Made by a program: the position numbers and the translations under genes. From positions 1 through 64,000 of the forward strand of contig VZSE01015288.1 of assembly GCA_013398275.1 (NCBI GenBank): a stretch of DNA of 64,000 nt, given 5' to 3'. This stretch comes from Promerops cafer (lineage: Eukaryota > Chordata > Aves > Passeriformes > Nectariniidae). The notes under the pieces are model-generated. The model was not told the origin of the DNA. It was given only the letters and a program-made list of their open reading frames with translations, and made no database searches. The stretch's first letter is position 1, and the number at the start of each line of letters is the position of its first letter. This document shows, piece by piece, positions 39,401-53,517 of the stretch.

Positions 39401-42400
39401 ATTCTTCCATCTCCTGATGGCTCGCTCTCCAGTTTGATATGGAGGAGCTGGGAGAGGAGAAAGGACCCTAACACACAAGGCTGTGGGCCCCCTGGAACAC
39501 ACCCTCAGGGCCTCCCTCTAAGTTTGCTCCAGCCCCAGAGGCTGGAGCACATAAAGAGGCAGCCAATGTTCACTTTGTGTCCCAGTTTCTAGCCTCCCCA
39601 GCCAATGTGTGGCAGTGTCTTCCCTGGGAGAAGAAATTAAATGTCCCACCAAAAGCTTGGTTGCTACTTCACCATAGTGATTATTGCCTCAGTTTCCAGC
39701 TGAAACTCGAACATATTTTGTTTTTACAATTCTTTGCTATTTTCTGCAGGGAGTGGCACACTTTGGCCAAGCAGAGCCATGCATGACATCATATTTTCTT
39801 ATTGGCCTTTACTGCACTGCAGTTGCCTCACCAGTTATTGCCACTTATTGCCAAGTAGCTGTTTCACCACTTGATTATTTATCAGCCTGCTTTTATGCTT
39901 TCCTGGGCATTGAGATTCACTTCACTTTCTGCCTCCTCCTTGCCAATGTTTCCAGTGGAAATTATGCTTTGCCAGCACATCTGCAAACATGTAGATTTCC
40001 TTGAAAAGGCAAGTCCACTTCTTGCTCATTTAGAGCAGGTGATCAGTAACCACACAGATAAATTGGTCTGAGGTTAATCTATTTTCCTGTCAGGGGCTGT
40101 TTTAATTTTTAAGACTCAGAGCCTAGAGAACTTTTAAAGCCCCCTCCCTCTAAATATAAATATATGATAATCTCAACATCCTTCAAGAAATAAACTCCCT
40201 TCTCTGCTATAATTATTGCGACCTTGCCATTGCAATGTAAAGGGTACCTAAAAAAGCAGACCAGCTAAATCCAAAAGTTTTCAAAACCCAGAGTAACCAG
40301 AGTTCAAACTGCACAGTTTTTAATCTATTTTTAAAGCCAGTGCTGTGAGATTTGAGGCCTTCTTTGAGATTTTGTAATCTCTGGGGCTGCTAATACTGTA
40401 GCAGTTAACTGTGTGCACTGACTCCAACTGCACCATCATCAGGGGGCTGTAGGATGCTCTGGGAACAGTATGTCCTCTTAAGGCAGGCTTTTCCAAAGGG
40501 CTCTCTTTGCTTTGACCAAAATGGACTGCTAGGTTTTTATTACACATAGGGCACTGTACCATGGGAGATTTGCAGCCTCCCTAGTGCTGCTCTTCTCTGA
40601 GCCCACCCCAATGACTACGCAGCATCACATCCCAAAATCTCTGAAAGTGCCAGGCCCACCTTTTCCCCTTGCAGTGTAATAAATGGCAAGATGCAGAGGC
40701 ACATGGGGAAAGGCTGCTTTTATGGCAGAGTGCATGGTGCCCTGGACAAGGGAGAAGGTGAGGGGTTGCTTTGCATTATCACCCCTGAAGACAGTCCCAG
40801 CAGTGCCAGGCACTGCTTTGGCAGAGGATGGGGCAGAGCTGTGCTCTGTGTGGGGACCTGCTGGTACTCCATGGGGTTAACACAGTATAGAGATTACCCA
40901 GCTGCAATTCCCACCTCCTGCTCTGCAGCTGGTCCTCATGTCCAGCAGTCAGGCACTTGGGGTGGCTGGTTCATCCATCAGTCCCCAGTCCCTTGTCACA
41001 GCCGGTGGCTGCTGCCTTCATACAGCTGAGGCAGACCATGGCAGGGTGGGGAGGGCACGTGGGCAGAGAAATATTCTCCATACTGCAGCTGCTGCCAGGC
41101 TGGCAGCAGCAGCCAGAGCCGGGCTTTCCCACGGTTCCTTCACCTTCCCGTCAGTGCCGGGGTGAGGTGCCAGCCTGGCCCCCCAGCCGCTGGCTGGCTC
41201 TCAAGGGGTGGGAAAGTGGAAGGGGCTGCCTAGGCTCAGCTGGAGCTTCTCTGACCCAGACATTAAGCATGATGCCGTTTTGGCAATGCACTTTGTCCTC
41301 CTGTTTTGTGAGCCAAGAGTTTATAAACCCACAGGGAGAAGAAGCTCTTCTTCCTCTCGGGCACTGCCAGTCCTGCTTTTGGCTGCAGGCACTTCTTTGC
41401 TGCACACCCCTGAGCTGCAAATGGGTCTCTGCTGCCACTCTTTCTCTTGGCTTATCAAAGGGAAATAAAGAAAAGAGAAATCAAGCAGATCTTTGCTGTT
41501 TGCTTTTCTTCTTCAGGAATTGATTACACAATGGGAACAGCAGTTTTTCAGCCTGGCCAGCGCCACCCTCCTGCCCACCCCTGTTCTGCCCCAGAATCAG
41601 CAAAGTGGCTGCTCCAGGTAAGTCCCTGAGAAGCAGGAGGCTCATGTTGCCTGCAGGCCCCATGGGGACCTGCTGACTAGAAGGCAGCTCCACGTGTTCC
41701 ATCAGCTTCAAGGGACATCTTGGGTTCAGAGTCACATCAGCTCAGGCACATCCCCATCTGCCTGACATCGGTCTCAGAGTCTTTCCGCTGTTCACAGACA
41801 CAGGGGCAAGTCTGTGCTGGGAGCTGTGGTGGGACACCTGGACACAGCATCGAAGAGAAATGGAACCTTCCCTCTGTCCTCACCATGAAGGGAGTTCCCA
41901 CCAAAGCTGCACATCCCCAACAGCTTGGCCCAGCCAAGACTGTAACATGAAAGGATGACTTGAGCTACACCCTGTTTATTTCCATCCCTGCTCTTTCTGT
42001 CACAAGCCCAGGACAGCCAAATTTTTTACCTGATACAAAGGGAAGCAACAGAGTGATTCAGAGATCAAGAAACTTTTCATTTCTCAGGGGGAAGATAAAT
42101 ACTGCTCCTTTGCAGTAAGTGAATTGTTTGGCAGTGCCAGCACCAGGACAAAATGTGTTGTTCTCCTGGTTGATGTAGGATTGTCAAGGCCAGGCCACCC
42201 GTGAACTCAGCCATCAGGCAGAGGTAATGCTGGCATCTCCAAAGCCTGATGGGGGTTTCCAACCTGTACAGGTCTTAGAAGATTCATTTCTGAGTGGCTG
42301 TTGTAAGGAAAGGGCTAAAACTTTGCCAGGCAGCTGCAAGATGCCATGGGAAGGTAAGATGAGGAGTTACCCAGTCCATGGTACCCAGCATTTTACAGTG

Positions 42401-45400
42401 GCAAGCAACCATGTTGCTGAGATGAGCCCAGCTGAGAAGCCCAAAGTCTCTGGTTCATGTCCAGAGCATTTCCAGACACACTGCAACGAGCCCTGGCCAG
42501 CCTCACCTCCACAGAGCAGCAGCATCAATCACAGAGCAAAGGCCTGGTCATCCAGGAAGCCCTTGGCAGCATCCCCGGCTCAGCACCAGGAGGTCCCTTT
42601 GGTGAGCTACCCTGAAGTCCTGGGTCCAGAACATGGGAGCTTGATGGAGCAGTGTTCCCTCATGAGTGGGGCTGGAGAGTTACAGAGAGTCTCACAGGTC
42701 TCATCCTGCACACCCTGGACAGGGGTGTAGTCCTGGTTCCTACAGCCCAACCCAGCACTGAGCAAAGCCACTCAGCTGCCCCAGCTCCCCACTCTCCTGA
42801 AGAAGAGCTGTAACATCCTTTGGCATGTGGACAAAGACCACTGAAGGAGCAGTGGGAAGTGGGAAGCCTCTCTGAACACCTTGTTCATGGTGTTTAGACA
42901 GAACTGCCTATGGGCCAAGGCACAAAGAGATTGGATTCCCATGGCCACAAATTATAGAACATGTTCTTCTTTTAACTGGTGTTTCAGATGATCCCAGTCA
43001 TGTGAGATCAATTGTGGTGGTTAACCACCCCGCAGTGTCTACCTCAAGCACTCCGGTTAGTGCCAACACTTCTGCCACCTGCTTCCCTTTCCATTTCAGC
43101 CACAGCTGAAAGGCTTTGTGTAACCAACAATTTCTCAAAGGACCTAAACTCTTTGCTTACTCTGTTCTGCATTTCAGCTCCAAAGGGAGGATCTTTCCTC
43201 TGTGCAGTACCAGTGTGGTTCAAAAATAGCCAGAAAATACAGTATTTTGGTGTGCACAAGTAAAAGCCTATTTACCTCAAATATTGTGCTGAATCCCAGG
43301 GGCAATTATAAGGCTACAGTTTGCAGAGCACTGCAGTAATCAAAGCCTCAGAAATACCACTGGAGATGGAAAGGTCAGGTGATTTAATAGGAACCATACG
43401 TGCTGCTCCAAGTTTTCTGAGTAATCCAGCTTCTGCATGTCCTTGCTGCGTTACAGGCATGAGGCATCATCTCCCCTTTCCTTGGCTTCATTGTGGGGAC
43501 TGAATCTCTGCCGAGACCCTCATTGCTTCAAATGCTCTCTGCTCTATTTATATTCGATTTTACCCAGTGGTTTCAAGCAATACCAATCCTGAATTACTGT
43601 TATCTAGGGCTGTACCCTGGCTGACATCTGCTTTGAAGGAGTTGTGTGCAGGTCTGTTTGAGTAACATTACACAGGGCAGAGAGGATTCTGCTCTTCAAT
43701 TAGAGGCTTTATAATGATCCAGTCAATACAATGTTTTTCTTCACAGACACAGCCATGTGACCACTATGGTTTTCATATCTGTGGACTTGATTTCAGGCTA
43801 ATGTGTATCTCTCCCCTATCTTTGTGTTGGGTCCTTGCCTCAGCTGCTCCCTACCTCAGTTTCCCCTCACAAACTGGTCGCAGCTCCCCTCACTCAGGCC
43901 AGCGTGTCACCAAAACCTTGATAACCCACCCTACCCCATCTGAAAAGGGATCTTTCCTGCCCTGCCTGCAGCAGGCACCACTGCTGGCAGCCCTGGCATC
44001 TAGAGGTCAGCAGAGAGGGGGAGGAACATTTGTTCCCTTCTTGGTGGACACAGATCTGCTTCATGGCCTGGGCAAAGCGGTGCCTTCCCCCTGCTGCCAC
44101 AGGGGCAGAGGCACAGCTCAGTCTTTGTGGTGGTGGAGGGTGGGGGGCAGGAGGAGCAGAGAAAGCAGACAGATGGCTACACAGCCAGCCCGGTTATTAC
44201 CGGAATAAATTGGGTAAATCACAGGCTAAGCAGTTGCTCTCCCTGCGGTAGAAGAGGATCTGACACTGTGATTGAAAATTAGCAGCATCTCAGAGGCAAT
44301 CATGGCTGGGAAGCTTGCTGTGCTGGGAAGCTCCACTCAACCGGGTGTTGCACTTGGACTGTTATTACTGCACCTTAAACCACAAGAACAAAATGTTTGG
44401 GACATGCTAATGACACCAGGAGAAACAGAAGCATTTTGATTTGGTAGTAATTGTAGTAATTATTTGCTACCAGGGCAGATATGAATACAATATAATGGGT
44501 CTGATTATTTATCAGCATTCAAAACCAGAAAGAAAACAATGCTGGTAAATAGCAGAGGGTTAATTTTGAAGAACTGTTTAAAGCCAAGAAAGGACAAAAC
44601 ATCTCTGTTCAAAACAGGGCCTGTGGAGGCTCTGTGGCAAAGATCTGAAAAAGGCTTTCAGGCTTCACAACAGCTGTATATGATTGAGGTTTGGCCCTGA
44701 TGTGTTTGGCTTGTTGGCACTGGCAAGGCCAGGTTTGCTGAGCAGCCTGCCCTTGGGCAAGACCCTGACCAACATACTGCCAAATGTCACCCACTGGCAA
44801 AGAAACCACCCAGGGTAGAACACTTTGGCAACCTATTTTGGAAAAACTTAGCAAAGATGCTTCAAACACTTGCAGGAGGGCAGAAACAGGAGAGCTGTAG
44901 GCACACCAGGACAGGTCTCACACCAGCAATACTCACCGTCCCTCAGTGGAGAGCAAAGGCCTGTGACACCCCCTGCTGTAGCCTGCCAGCACGCTCCCAG
45001 GCCACTAGACCAAGGACAGATGCTGACCAGCCTGCCTTGGAGGGTCTGCAGGACATGCCAGGGCAAGGCAGGCATTGCTCCTAGGGGACTCTTTGGTAGA
45101 AAGAGTCCTCCCATTGTAGATGGCAAGCACATTCCTTTCAAAGGAGCTTTGTTGTCTCCATTCACTTCCCTCCTTGGCATCCAGCTCCCATGGCACTTTC
45201 AGTTCATCCACGCATCCAGCCTTGGAGGTTCTCTGCTGTGAGCACGTCAGATAGGAACATGCAGTCAGTTCTGGCCAACCTACCAACAGAGCCAGCTGTT
45301 CTTACAGCAGGCACTGATGGGAGCAGCCACAAAAGCAAACAGATCTTTGGGCTCCTCATGTGAGTGGAGCTGCCTGCACATCCTGCCCCAGGTTAACTCA

Positions 45401-48400
45401 AAACATGTGGTCAGGTCCTGCCAGGCTGGCGTGCAGCTACAGCAGAGTGAGCTCTCGAAGCATCTACAACTTTCCTCAGCCCTTTGCTTGAATAAGCCCA
45501 CTGAAATCTAGCTCAGGAAATGGTGCGATACCAACATGCTTAAATGTACTCATCATCACTGATGTTACTTCTGCAGAGCCTTGCTGCTTCAGCTGCATCC
45601 TCTTTGGCTTGCTGGGTTGAGATTTACCACGTATGGGTTACCCATCACTGAAGGATGCTTGTCCTTGCTTTTCTAACATGTTCCTAAATTTAAAAAGATA
45701 ATTCCATGCATAACATACCCATCATAAGCCTGCAGCAGTGCTCAAACCAAACTCACTTCGTTCCTATGACACATGAACACTGGCCTGCCACCCAGGACAG
45801 ACCTCACTCACTTCAGAAACCTGATCCTGAGCTATGCCTTTGTGACCAACCTCTGCACACAGCAACCATGGTGGTTCAGGCTCAGCCTGGCTATGCCAAG
45901 GGACACGAGGGATGCCAGACAGCCCTGACGAGCCAGGGTTCTCCTAGCAGGCCCCAGTAGCCACAGACTGAGGGCAGAGAGGATCTGCAGGATGCCCATT
46001 TGCAGCCATGCAGACAGGTCAGCGAGCAGCTCAGGTTTCAAGCACTCCCTGAGGAGCAGCGCAGTACATGAATGGGGTCACCCCTGGCCTCACCATCAAA
46101 CACATGAGGGCCAAGTCACCACTGAGGCCTCCCCAGGGAGAGATTCTTGGAAGTGTAAAGGCAATGAACACGCATACGAGGCAGTGCTGGCATGGCAGGG
46201 TTGGTTGCTGATGCATGTGCCTGTTTGGAGCTACTGGCCCACCTGGAACCCTGGCAGGAGCAGACCCTGCCACTGAGAAGCAGGCAGAGATGGGTCTGGC
46301 ACGCAGTAACCTACCCCAGAAAATGCCCCTATGTCATGACCCTTCTCAACCATAGGTGGCATTTGTGTGTGTAGCTCCCTAGGGAGTATTTTTCTTTTTT
46401 CTTCTTTCTTTCTTTTCAAGTCTGTAGCTGTGTAAATACCAAGCAGCCACAGCATCCTGTGGCACAGGGTTCCCCAGTGCAACCCCACACTCTGTGCAGA
46501 TCTGCCTCTGGTTGTTTGCTTTGAACCTGCCACCTGCTACTTTTATTTGATGTCCCTGAAGTTCTTGTCGGAGAAGCAACAAAATACAATTGCGCTCTAA
46601 TTTGTATTGAGATCACTTTGTCTTGAGTCACTGGTGTCCAGGTGCCTGCTTCTTTTTAATTCAATGGTGAAAGCTCCCAAGTGCCTCAAGGGCACAGATC
46701 AGGCATTTGTAAATTTTTCTTCACTTTTCCAATCACTACTGGTGTGATGCACTGCAAAAGTCTGCCAGTTATTACCATAATGGATGAGACTGTAGAAACA
46801 GGAAGGAAATACCATCCTTGCCTTGGCATATATAACCCATCTGTATGTCCTCCATGCATCACTGCCTGCATACACCTGTGAACACACAGCCTCATTCATG
46901 CCCCTCCCCTGCACAGGCTCTTCTGCCCATGCTCCAGCTGCACATCCACCAGCATCCATCCTTCCACAACCACACTTGCATGCATGCATGGCCCTTTATC
47001 TTTACTCCTCCAATACGTCCTTCTGATTAAAATATAACTAACGTGCCATCAATACAAACACCACAGGCACATAAATGCCACTGTAAATGCACTGTGTCTA
47101 TACACCCACACTTTATCAGCACATTCCCCATTCAATCCTAACTTGATACACACCCTTGAATGCATTCTTCCACCCCACACCTTGCCACAACATGCTATGC
47201 AGCTTCAGGAAGAGCAAGGGAAAGCCCAGAGTTGTTTGAATGAGATGGTCTGTCCAGCTGGAAATTCTGCTTCTCAGTTTTTCCTGTGTCAAGCCATGTC
47301 AGTGGCCTCCATCGAGCCTGGGGTGAGAACCCTGGCCCCAGCAGCACTGGCAGTTCTGCCCATTTTCCTAGTCAATTCCATAGGTAGGCAGATGGGTCAA
47401 CACTCAGCATGCAGCTGGAAGCAGGGCCGTGGGTGTGTTTTCCAAGCACCACTGTGCTTTGCAGCACAGAGGTGGTGAGTGTGCCACAGATGGGCTTCAC
47501 ATGGAGCCCTGTCAAAGACTGACCCAGATGAGCACAGGGCACCCTGCTCATGGGTGACTGTCAGAGGAGAGAGATTTCAGCACAAATGAAACACAGTGAG
47601 ACAGCAATATATATATATATATCACAGGTGTGCATGCATGTACATACGTATATGTCAGAAAATGTTTGGACAACACAAGGAAGAGACGATCCTGTGTGCT
47701 GGCTGCAAAGGGACTCACTGAGGCTCAGGGTATACATGTAACAATCCATTTTGCCATTGCTGTGATCTTGGTTCCTCTCTGCTATTTTTAAAAGGCCATA
47801 GCATTAACCTAATTAATTTACTTTAATTGGAGAACAGTATGAGCTTAAATAGTCCTGCTTAAATCATAGAGAAGCTGTAGCCAAGCTCTTCAAACAGCCG
47901 CTTGTCCCCACTCACCCTCCTGCAGATGGTTAACACAGCTGAGCTGCACTTTGGCACAACAGCCCTGCTCTCTTCCCTTCTGCTCTGAAGGGAAACACCT
48001 GCACATCTCCAAGCAAGATGGCTCAGAGCAGAGAAAGGACTCAGCTTAGAAGTTAACAGGCTGCCCCGCTGAGCCAGGACCCAAACCTGGTGGGAAGGCA
48101 GGAGCTCCAGTAAAGTAGGGGTCCTGAGGGACCCACGCCAAGCTGCCCACGCTCACAGAGCTTTGCTCAGACCTCAGCAGGCATCCCTGCCCACTCTGGC
48201 AGAAGAGGAATTGTTTGCACAAGCTGGTTTGGAAGCCACAGAGGTGAACAGCCCTGCACTGATGGATGCCAGGGGCAGCAGCAGGGGGCAGTGGCTACAG
48301 CAAGGACCATGGCACTCGAAGACCACAGCTCAGCTCTCATTTCCCTGGTTTCTGCTGATATCTCCGGCAGTGGGCTTTGGGAAACCGCTCCCACATGCCA

Positions 48401-49950
48401 GGGTCTGGCATCCAAAGGAGGCCAACTTCCTCACTCTCCTTGGTCAGTAATATTGGTAACTACAGCTGAAAAGTACCCTGTAAGATCTTCATGACTACCC
48501 CTAACTTGCCTTCTTTGAGCTTCAGAGTTGTTGCCATATTGCAGTTTATCACCATGTTTCACCACAAAAACTGCCCTGTTTTGTTGTTAACCCAGAGGCC
48601 CAGCTTGCAGGGAGAGATGATGGGTGGGCACGATTGAACTAAATCCAAACACATGCTGGGGTCCCAGACAAGAGCCCTGGGGCAGTGGCAGCAGCTCTAC
48701 CCCCAGCTCACCCTGGTCAGTGGGCTGTCTGTGCAATGCCAAGCTGTATGCCAGCTTCCCGCCCTTCACCGGCTGTACCCTGCCTTTGGAGCACTAGGTG
48801 TCCATACCTCCGGCCTAGTGCATACAAGGTCAATGCATCCCTCCCTCTGAACATACAAAATAGACTCACAACAAGCTTGACCTGGCAGAGGCCTACAGAT
48901 GATCAGGGTTAGTGGAGTCATAGCTACCACCATGGTTTTGAATGGCATCTGGGGCCCCAAGGGTGGGTGCGCTGAGGGATCAGGCTGTGCTGGAACAAAC
49001 ATCCCAGAGAAAAGCATTCTGTAAGGAAGCTACAAGAGCATGGGCTCAGGGGAGCCAGCAAGTCACTGTACAACCCTTGCAAAATTGGCCAAGGCCAATT
49101 AACAAGCTGCAGCTGACAGAGGGGAGGATTTCAAGATAAGAGAGATGGCAAGAAGCCTAGCGGAGATCAGAGCTTGGAGGGAAGAATGGAAAAGGCCTCC
49201 TGGGAATGAATCTAAGTAGGACTGCTAAGGGAATTTATGCTAATATCTCTCAGGAGGCCTTGGAAAAGGGGACATAGGTAACAGTCTTGTGAGATGCTGG
49301 TGAAGATACACAGGAGTGGGGGAGAGACAGGAATTAGTTCATGTAGATAGCAAGGGGCGGGGAATGTACATTACAAGTGCCCGAGATGGAGTATTTAGAG
49401 TAAAATCCAGAGGAAGGGATGAACTATAGCTAAATTATGGAGAAGGAAAAGTGCTCTGGCTGTAAACAAAAGGGCTGTGGAGAATATCAGGACAGATACT
49501 CAAGACATCCTGAAGTTAAAATTACAAGCCAAAGACCATTTGGGTAGTTACCCACCCTTCTGTTTTGGGGAGGGGGTGCTGGAAACCTCCAGTCAGGCTA
49601 CATTTGACTTGCCCAAGCAATAGGCAAGTCACTTGAAAGCCAAAGCACTGTCTTGGGGTGAGGGAAGCACCCGTGAGGGACAATACGCCATACCAGTACA
49701 CCATACCTCAAATGGAGCAGCTGCACATACAAAGAACCTGGCATTCATTTTGGAAAAGCTCTTCATTTTCAAAGCCATTCCCTTGCAGACGTGGCCTCCT
49801 TGCATTGTGGAGTGCTTGGGATGGCGGTACTGTCACAGCTCACTCTACTCCACCACCTCCATACCCCTGCCCACAAACACCCAGAAGATGGCAAACGCAT
49901 GAGACCCACCAGAGGTGTGAATATATAGCAGTTGTTACACTTCATTTCAT
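36430..49950. other. Intergenic, no gene seen
   Basis: No splice-supported coding sequence. Open frames up to 188 codons (40957-41523) appear random. There is an AT repeat at 47607-47622 and a candidate non-coding element at 44180-44600. Exons of the genes that follow SLC4A1AP in mammals (MRPL33, RBKS) were not found, though small exons could be missed. Confidence 0.5.
44180..44600. promoter_or_regulatory. Candidate conserved non-coding element
   Basis: Repeat-free block holding the palindrome CCGGTTATTACCGG (44190s), then AT-rich sequence with GATTATTTATCAG and GGTTAATTTT. Appearance only. Confidence 0.22.
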
Positions 49951-49974
49951 TGTGGGGTTTTTAATTTTTTTTTT

Positions 49975-52221
49975 TTTATTATTTTTTCTTCTGATTGGAA
50001 AAAGAAAAGACAGAGAAAAGTTACAAAAGTAGTAAAAGGCATCGATATTGGCAGGACATCACTGTTCCCTGCTCCCACACGGGGCAAGGCAGCCTGCCCC
50101 ACCTGCTGGCTGGCAGGAACAAACCTCTGGGCCCCAGCACATTGGCAGCTCTTGCTAAGCAAAGCCTGAGGCTGCAGGGCCATGCAGGGGCTGCCACCCC
50201 AGCCATGTGCACAAGGAATGTGCCTCTTAGACGGGTACCAGGCCATGGCTGTCCCATCTCCTGAGCACAGGGATTTGGTCCAAGGGAGCAATGCTTCCTG
50301 TCCTGCACTGGTCAGCTTGATCTGGCAGCAGTTAAAAAGCTGAGGTGTGCCATCAAAACAAGATAAGCAGAATTTTTACAGGGGCAGGAAGAATCAGCAG
50401 AGGAATTGGGCTCTCTTGGAAATAGGGACTTGCAGGGAACCAAGACAGTCTGCCAGAGGTCCCTCATCAGTAAACAGAAGTGACCTCTTGGAGGTGGTGC
50501 TGGTGCAGGGGCTGGCCCAACTGTAACAGACTGGAGCCAAAGAGCAGACAGAGCTGGGACAGCATCAGGACAGACATCCCCTCACCACCTTGCCCAGCTG
50601 CTCTGCCTGCCTGAATGGCAGGAGTTAGGGAGAAGAGGGTGGGGTGGGGGATTCAGGTCCCCAAGCCTACAGCCTTTGGACTTTGCCCAGGGGTCTCAGT
50701 GAAGAGCCCAGACCAGTTCACTGGGTAGTCTCCTATTGGAAGCTGGACTGACCATTGGTCTCAACCAAAGAGCAGCATCAAAGACTCTACACTGAGGCAG
50801 ATTTAAAAAACCAAAAATTATTTTGCATTACTCACAGTTGCTCCTCCTGATCTGAACAAACTACTTGCTTCCCCTTGCACTCAGATACAGGCTCACGGTG
50901 GGCAATGCCTACACCAAGAGGTTACTCTCTCCACCAGGTGCAGCAACAGGAAAGGCCTTGTTCCTCTGCCTCAACAGGAGAGGCAAGAGCTTGTTCTATT
51001 AACTCCTGCCTTGTGGCACAAAACATTCACATGCCTCAAGGACAGATCACAGCCAAACACCCGTGGTAACAAGGCGTAGCATAGTCCCAACAGCCTCAGA
51101 ACTGCCTATGGAAAAATGTCCCCCACCTTCACTCCAACTCCCCTCCTGTTTCTTCTACCAACAGCCACAAAATCAACTTTTTCCCACTCCTTGCTTCATC
51201 TGGGAATATTGTTCCACTGATAGCAAAAGAGTGTACCTGAATTTAATAGCTAGCCTAAACAAGGGGAGTGGAGAGCTTGCTGGAGACATTAAATTGGTTT
51301 GAGTTTGGTGGTACCAGTTACCTCCACCATCATGTAGTGGGACAATACTATGGAGAAGTGTTACATACCCCAGAACACACACTGCCTCAGGAAAGAGGAG
51401 ATCCATGAGCACACAGTCACCCCCAAGTTCTTCTCTTTGATGATGCTGAGGACTGAAGGTGGTGCTGCATTTTCCTGGATGACTCAACACAGACCTTCCA
51501 ATTCTAGAATTTTATACTAAACCCAGATCTACATATGGATGTCTCACTCTCCCATTTCAACCTCTTTTTGGACAGTATCACTGAACTGCCAGCAGATCAT
51601 CTGGAATGCACAGCTAAATGTGCCAGTTACTCCTCCACACACCTCCCTGTCGTAGGGTTTTCCACTTAAGAGAGTTTGATGTGAATGCAATTATAACAAT
51701 CTCAGAAGGGATCTTCTTGTTTTGTAAGCAGCTCTGTATAGCCTCCTTCTCCAATCCTGAGCTCACTTCTGAGTGGGAAAAGTATCAGGTCTATAGCAAA
51801 GCACTGTAGACCCAGGTATCCTTGGGAAACTGACTGGATTTGGCTTCACAGCTTGATCACTCATCCCTGCTGCCATACAGGTCATACTAACCCCTGAACA
51901 CCTTCTGGATATCTTCAGTTACCACCATCCTCATGTTTGACACTGCCTTGGTGGCAGTTCTTGCCGTTTGTGGACCTGACTGGTTTGCTTTGCCCTGAAA
52001 GACAAAACTCACTCCCTTAGCCACTGCTCAGATCCAACAGTGGTATGAGAACAGGCACTGCTGCCAAGCCATTCGCGTCCTCCTGCCAGAGCAGCTGCAT
52101 TGCAAAGATGTGTCATTGCCCCTTCTTCTCCCACCCCTCCCCGTGGGTATCACCACCTCCCCTTCTCCCTGCCAGGCAGGACACTGGTTAATAGTTCCTG
52201 AGGTTTTCTGGAGAAACTCCT
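49975..52221 (-). other. Possible 3' UTR of an unidentified - strand gene
   Basis: From the stop codon at 52222 there is no obvious transposon down to the AATAAA (reverse complement of 49975-49980), which is followed on the - strand by an A-rich tract. I saw no earlier AATAAA on this strand. Inference depends on the exon call above it. Confidence 0.3.
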
Positions 52222-52350
52222 TCAGTAGGCACATGACGGTTCTTCCACTGGAGCTATCGGGCTCAGCGGCTTCAAGGTGCTGAGGGAACGGAAGGCAAAA
52301 GTGGAGGGATCATACATAAAGTGGGGTGGCGGGCGGCCTCCGTTGATGCT
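52222..52350 (-). CDS. Putative last coding exon, unidentified gene
   Basis: On the - strand, the acceptor TTTTTATTCCCCTGCAG ends at 52351 and opens a 42-codon frame ending TGA (52222-52224). The peptide starts SINGGRPPPHFMYDPSTFAF and ends PIAPVEEPSCAY. It looks like a structured cytoplasmic tail (PPPHF, a serine/proline-rich end). The exon holds several CpGs in a CpG-poor area, which suits coding sequence. I do not recognise the protein. The frame is open upstream to 52656, but that part looks intronic. No upstream exon could be joined to it with confidence. It could still be a chance frame. Confidence 0.4.
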   Translation of the reverse strand, partial: SINGGRPPPHFMYDPSTFAFRSLSTLKPLSPIAPVEEPSCAY

Positions 52351-52659
52351 CTGCAGGGGAATAAAAAGAGGCATGAAGTCAGTGCTCATGTCAGCTGCAA
52401 ACAGTGAAGTTCTTGCCTTGAGTGCGTCGTCATCCCCCTCTCTGATACAATCACACCTCCTTGAATGGGTGCTCATGCCTGCACTTGCAGCAAACGGCAC
52501 TAACTTAAGCAGTGGAAGCACTTTGCTCACATCCTTGCTCTTACCCTTCAAGATAAAAAGAAGGCACACCTCCGTTCCTCCAGGACTGAGGTCCCTAGGA
52601 TCCACATGACTAGGGCCCATGGCACCTGTAGCCACTAAGTGAAACAGGATATCCATTAT

Positions 52660-53515
52660 GCATTTAGAGTACCAGAGTCAGAAAAGCATCACTACCAAAA
52701 GATATCACATGGAAAAGCTAAATTCACTTGGCCTTGAAGTAAGATCTAATACACTTTTAGAGCATGGAGACAAACCAAGTTATCTCTGGAAATGCATTCT
52801 TCAGCCCCATTTTTCAACAGTTCTCCAACAAGGATTTACAAACCACTCTTTCCTAAAGTCCCAGGCATGCTGAAGCTCTCCAGGGTTTTGGTTCCAGACT
52901 CTACAGTTTGACAAGGAATGGCTGAGAGATGCTTGCATGAAAAGATCCCGCTCCCAAGGCCATACAGACTGGTTTCCACCATGGCCACTAAAGACCATTC
53001 TCTGCCCTTTTGCTTCCAGTGTTCAGAACATGGTCAGAGCAGGTCCAGAGTAAGGAAGCCAGAAAGAGCCATGTACTCCCTGCACTGTGTGACAGGACAA
53101 AATGCTGTTTTCCACTAGGCTGTACTGGGATACGTGGATGCCAGAGGAATTATTGTGCCAAAGAAGTAATTCCACTCTATTAAATGTGAAGAGCTTTTCT
53201 TTCACTTTTCAGGAACTTTAGTTTGTTTCTTTCCTTATGCAAGCAGAAGCACTAGTGGGACAGCTATTTCACGGATACTTTTTGGCCAGGAGAGGAGGTC
53301 TCGCTGCTCTATGGTCCAGGAGAGTGTTTAATCATGGTTCTGTAGAGTTCATTCCCAAGGAATATGTGGGAATTTCAGCAGCTCAGAAACTCATGCAGAT
53401 GTCCCCTACTCTTATCTCACTTCCATCACTCTTGGGAAGGGCTTTACCACTATTTTCGCAGAGGTTAGGAAAAAACCCAACAAGAAACAGGTTAGAAAAA
53501 ACTCAAAAACCTACA
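52660..53515. other. Unassigned sequence
   Basis: No gene or named repeat recognised; a candidate intron of the - strand gene if that gene is real. Confidence 0.4.
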
Positions 53516-53517
53516 CA

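Noticed and set aside
40957..41523. 188-codon + strand open frame
   Set aside because: No known motif; overlapped by other open frames in GC-rich non-coding DNA.
16346..49950. MRPL33 and RBKS, neighbours of SLC4A1AP in mammals
   Set aside because: No matching segment recognised on either strand; gene order may differ in birds or the genes lie outside.
52351..52656. Upstream part of the open - strand frame before the putative last exon
   Set aside because: It precedes a strong polypyrimidine-AG acceptor and reads like intron; openness is probably chance.
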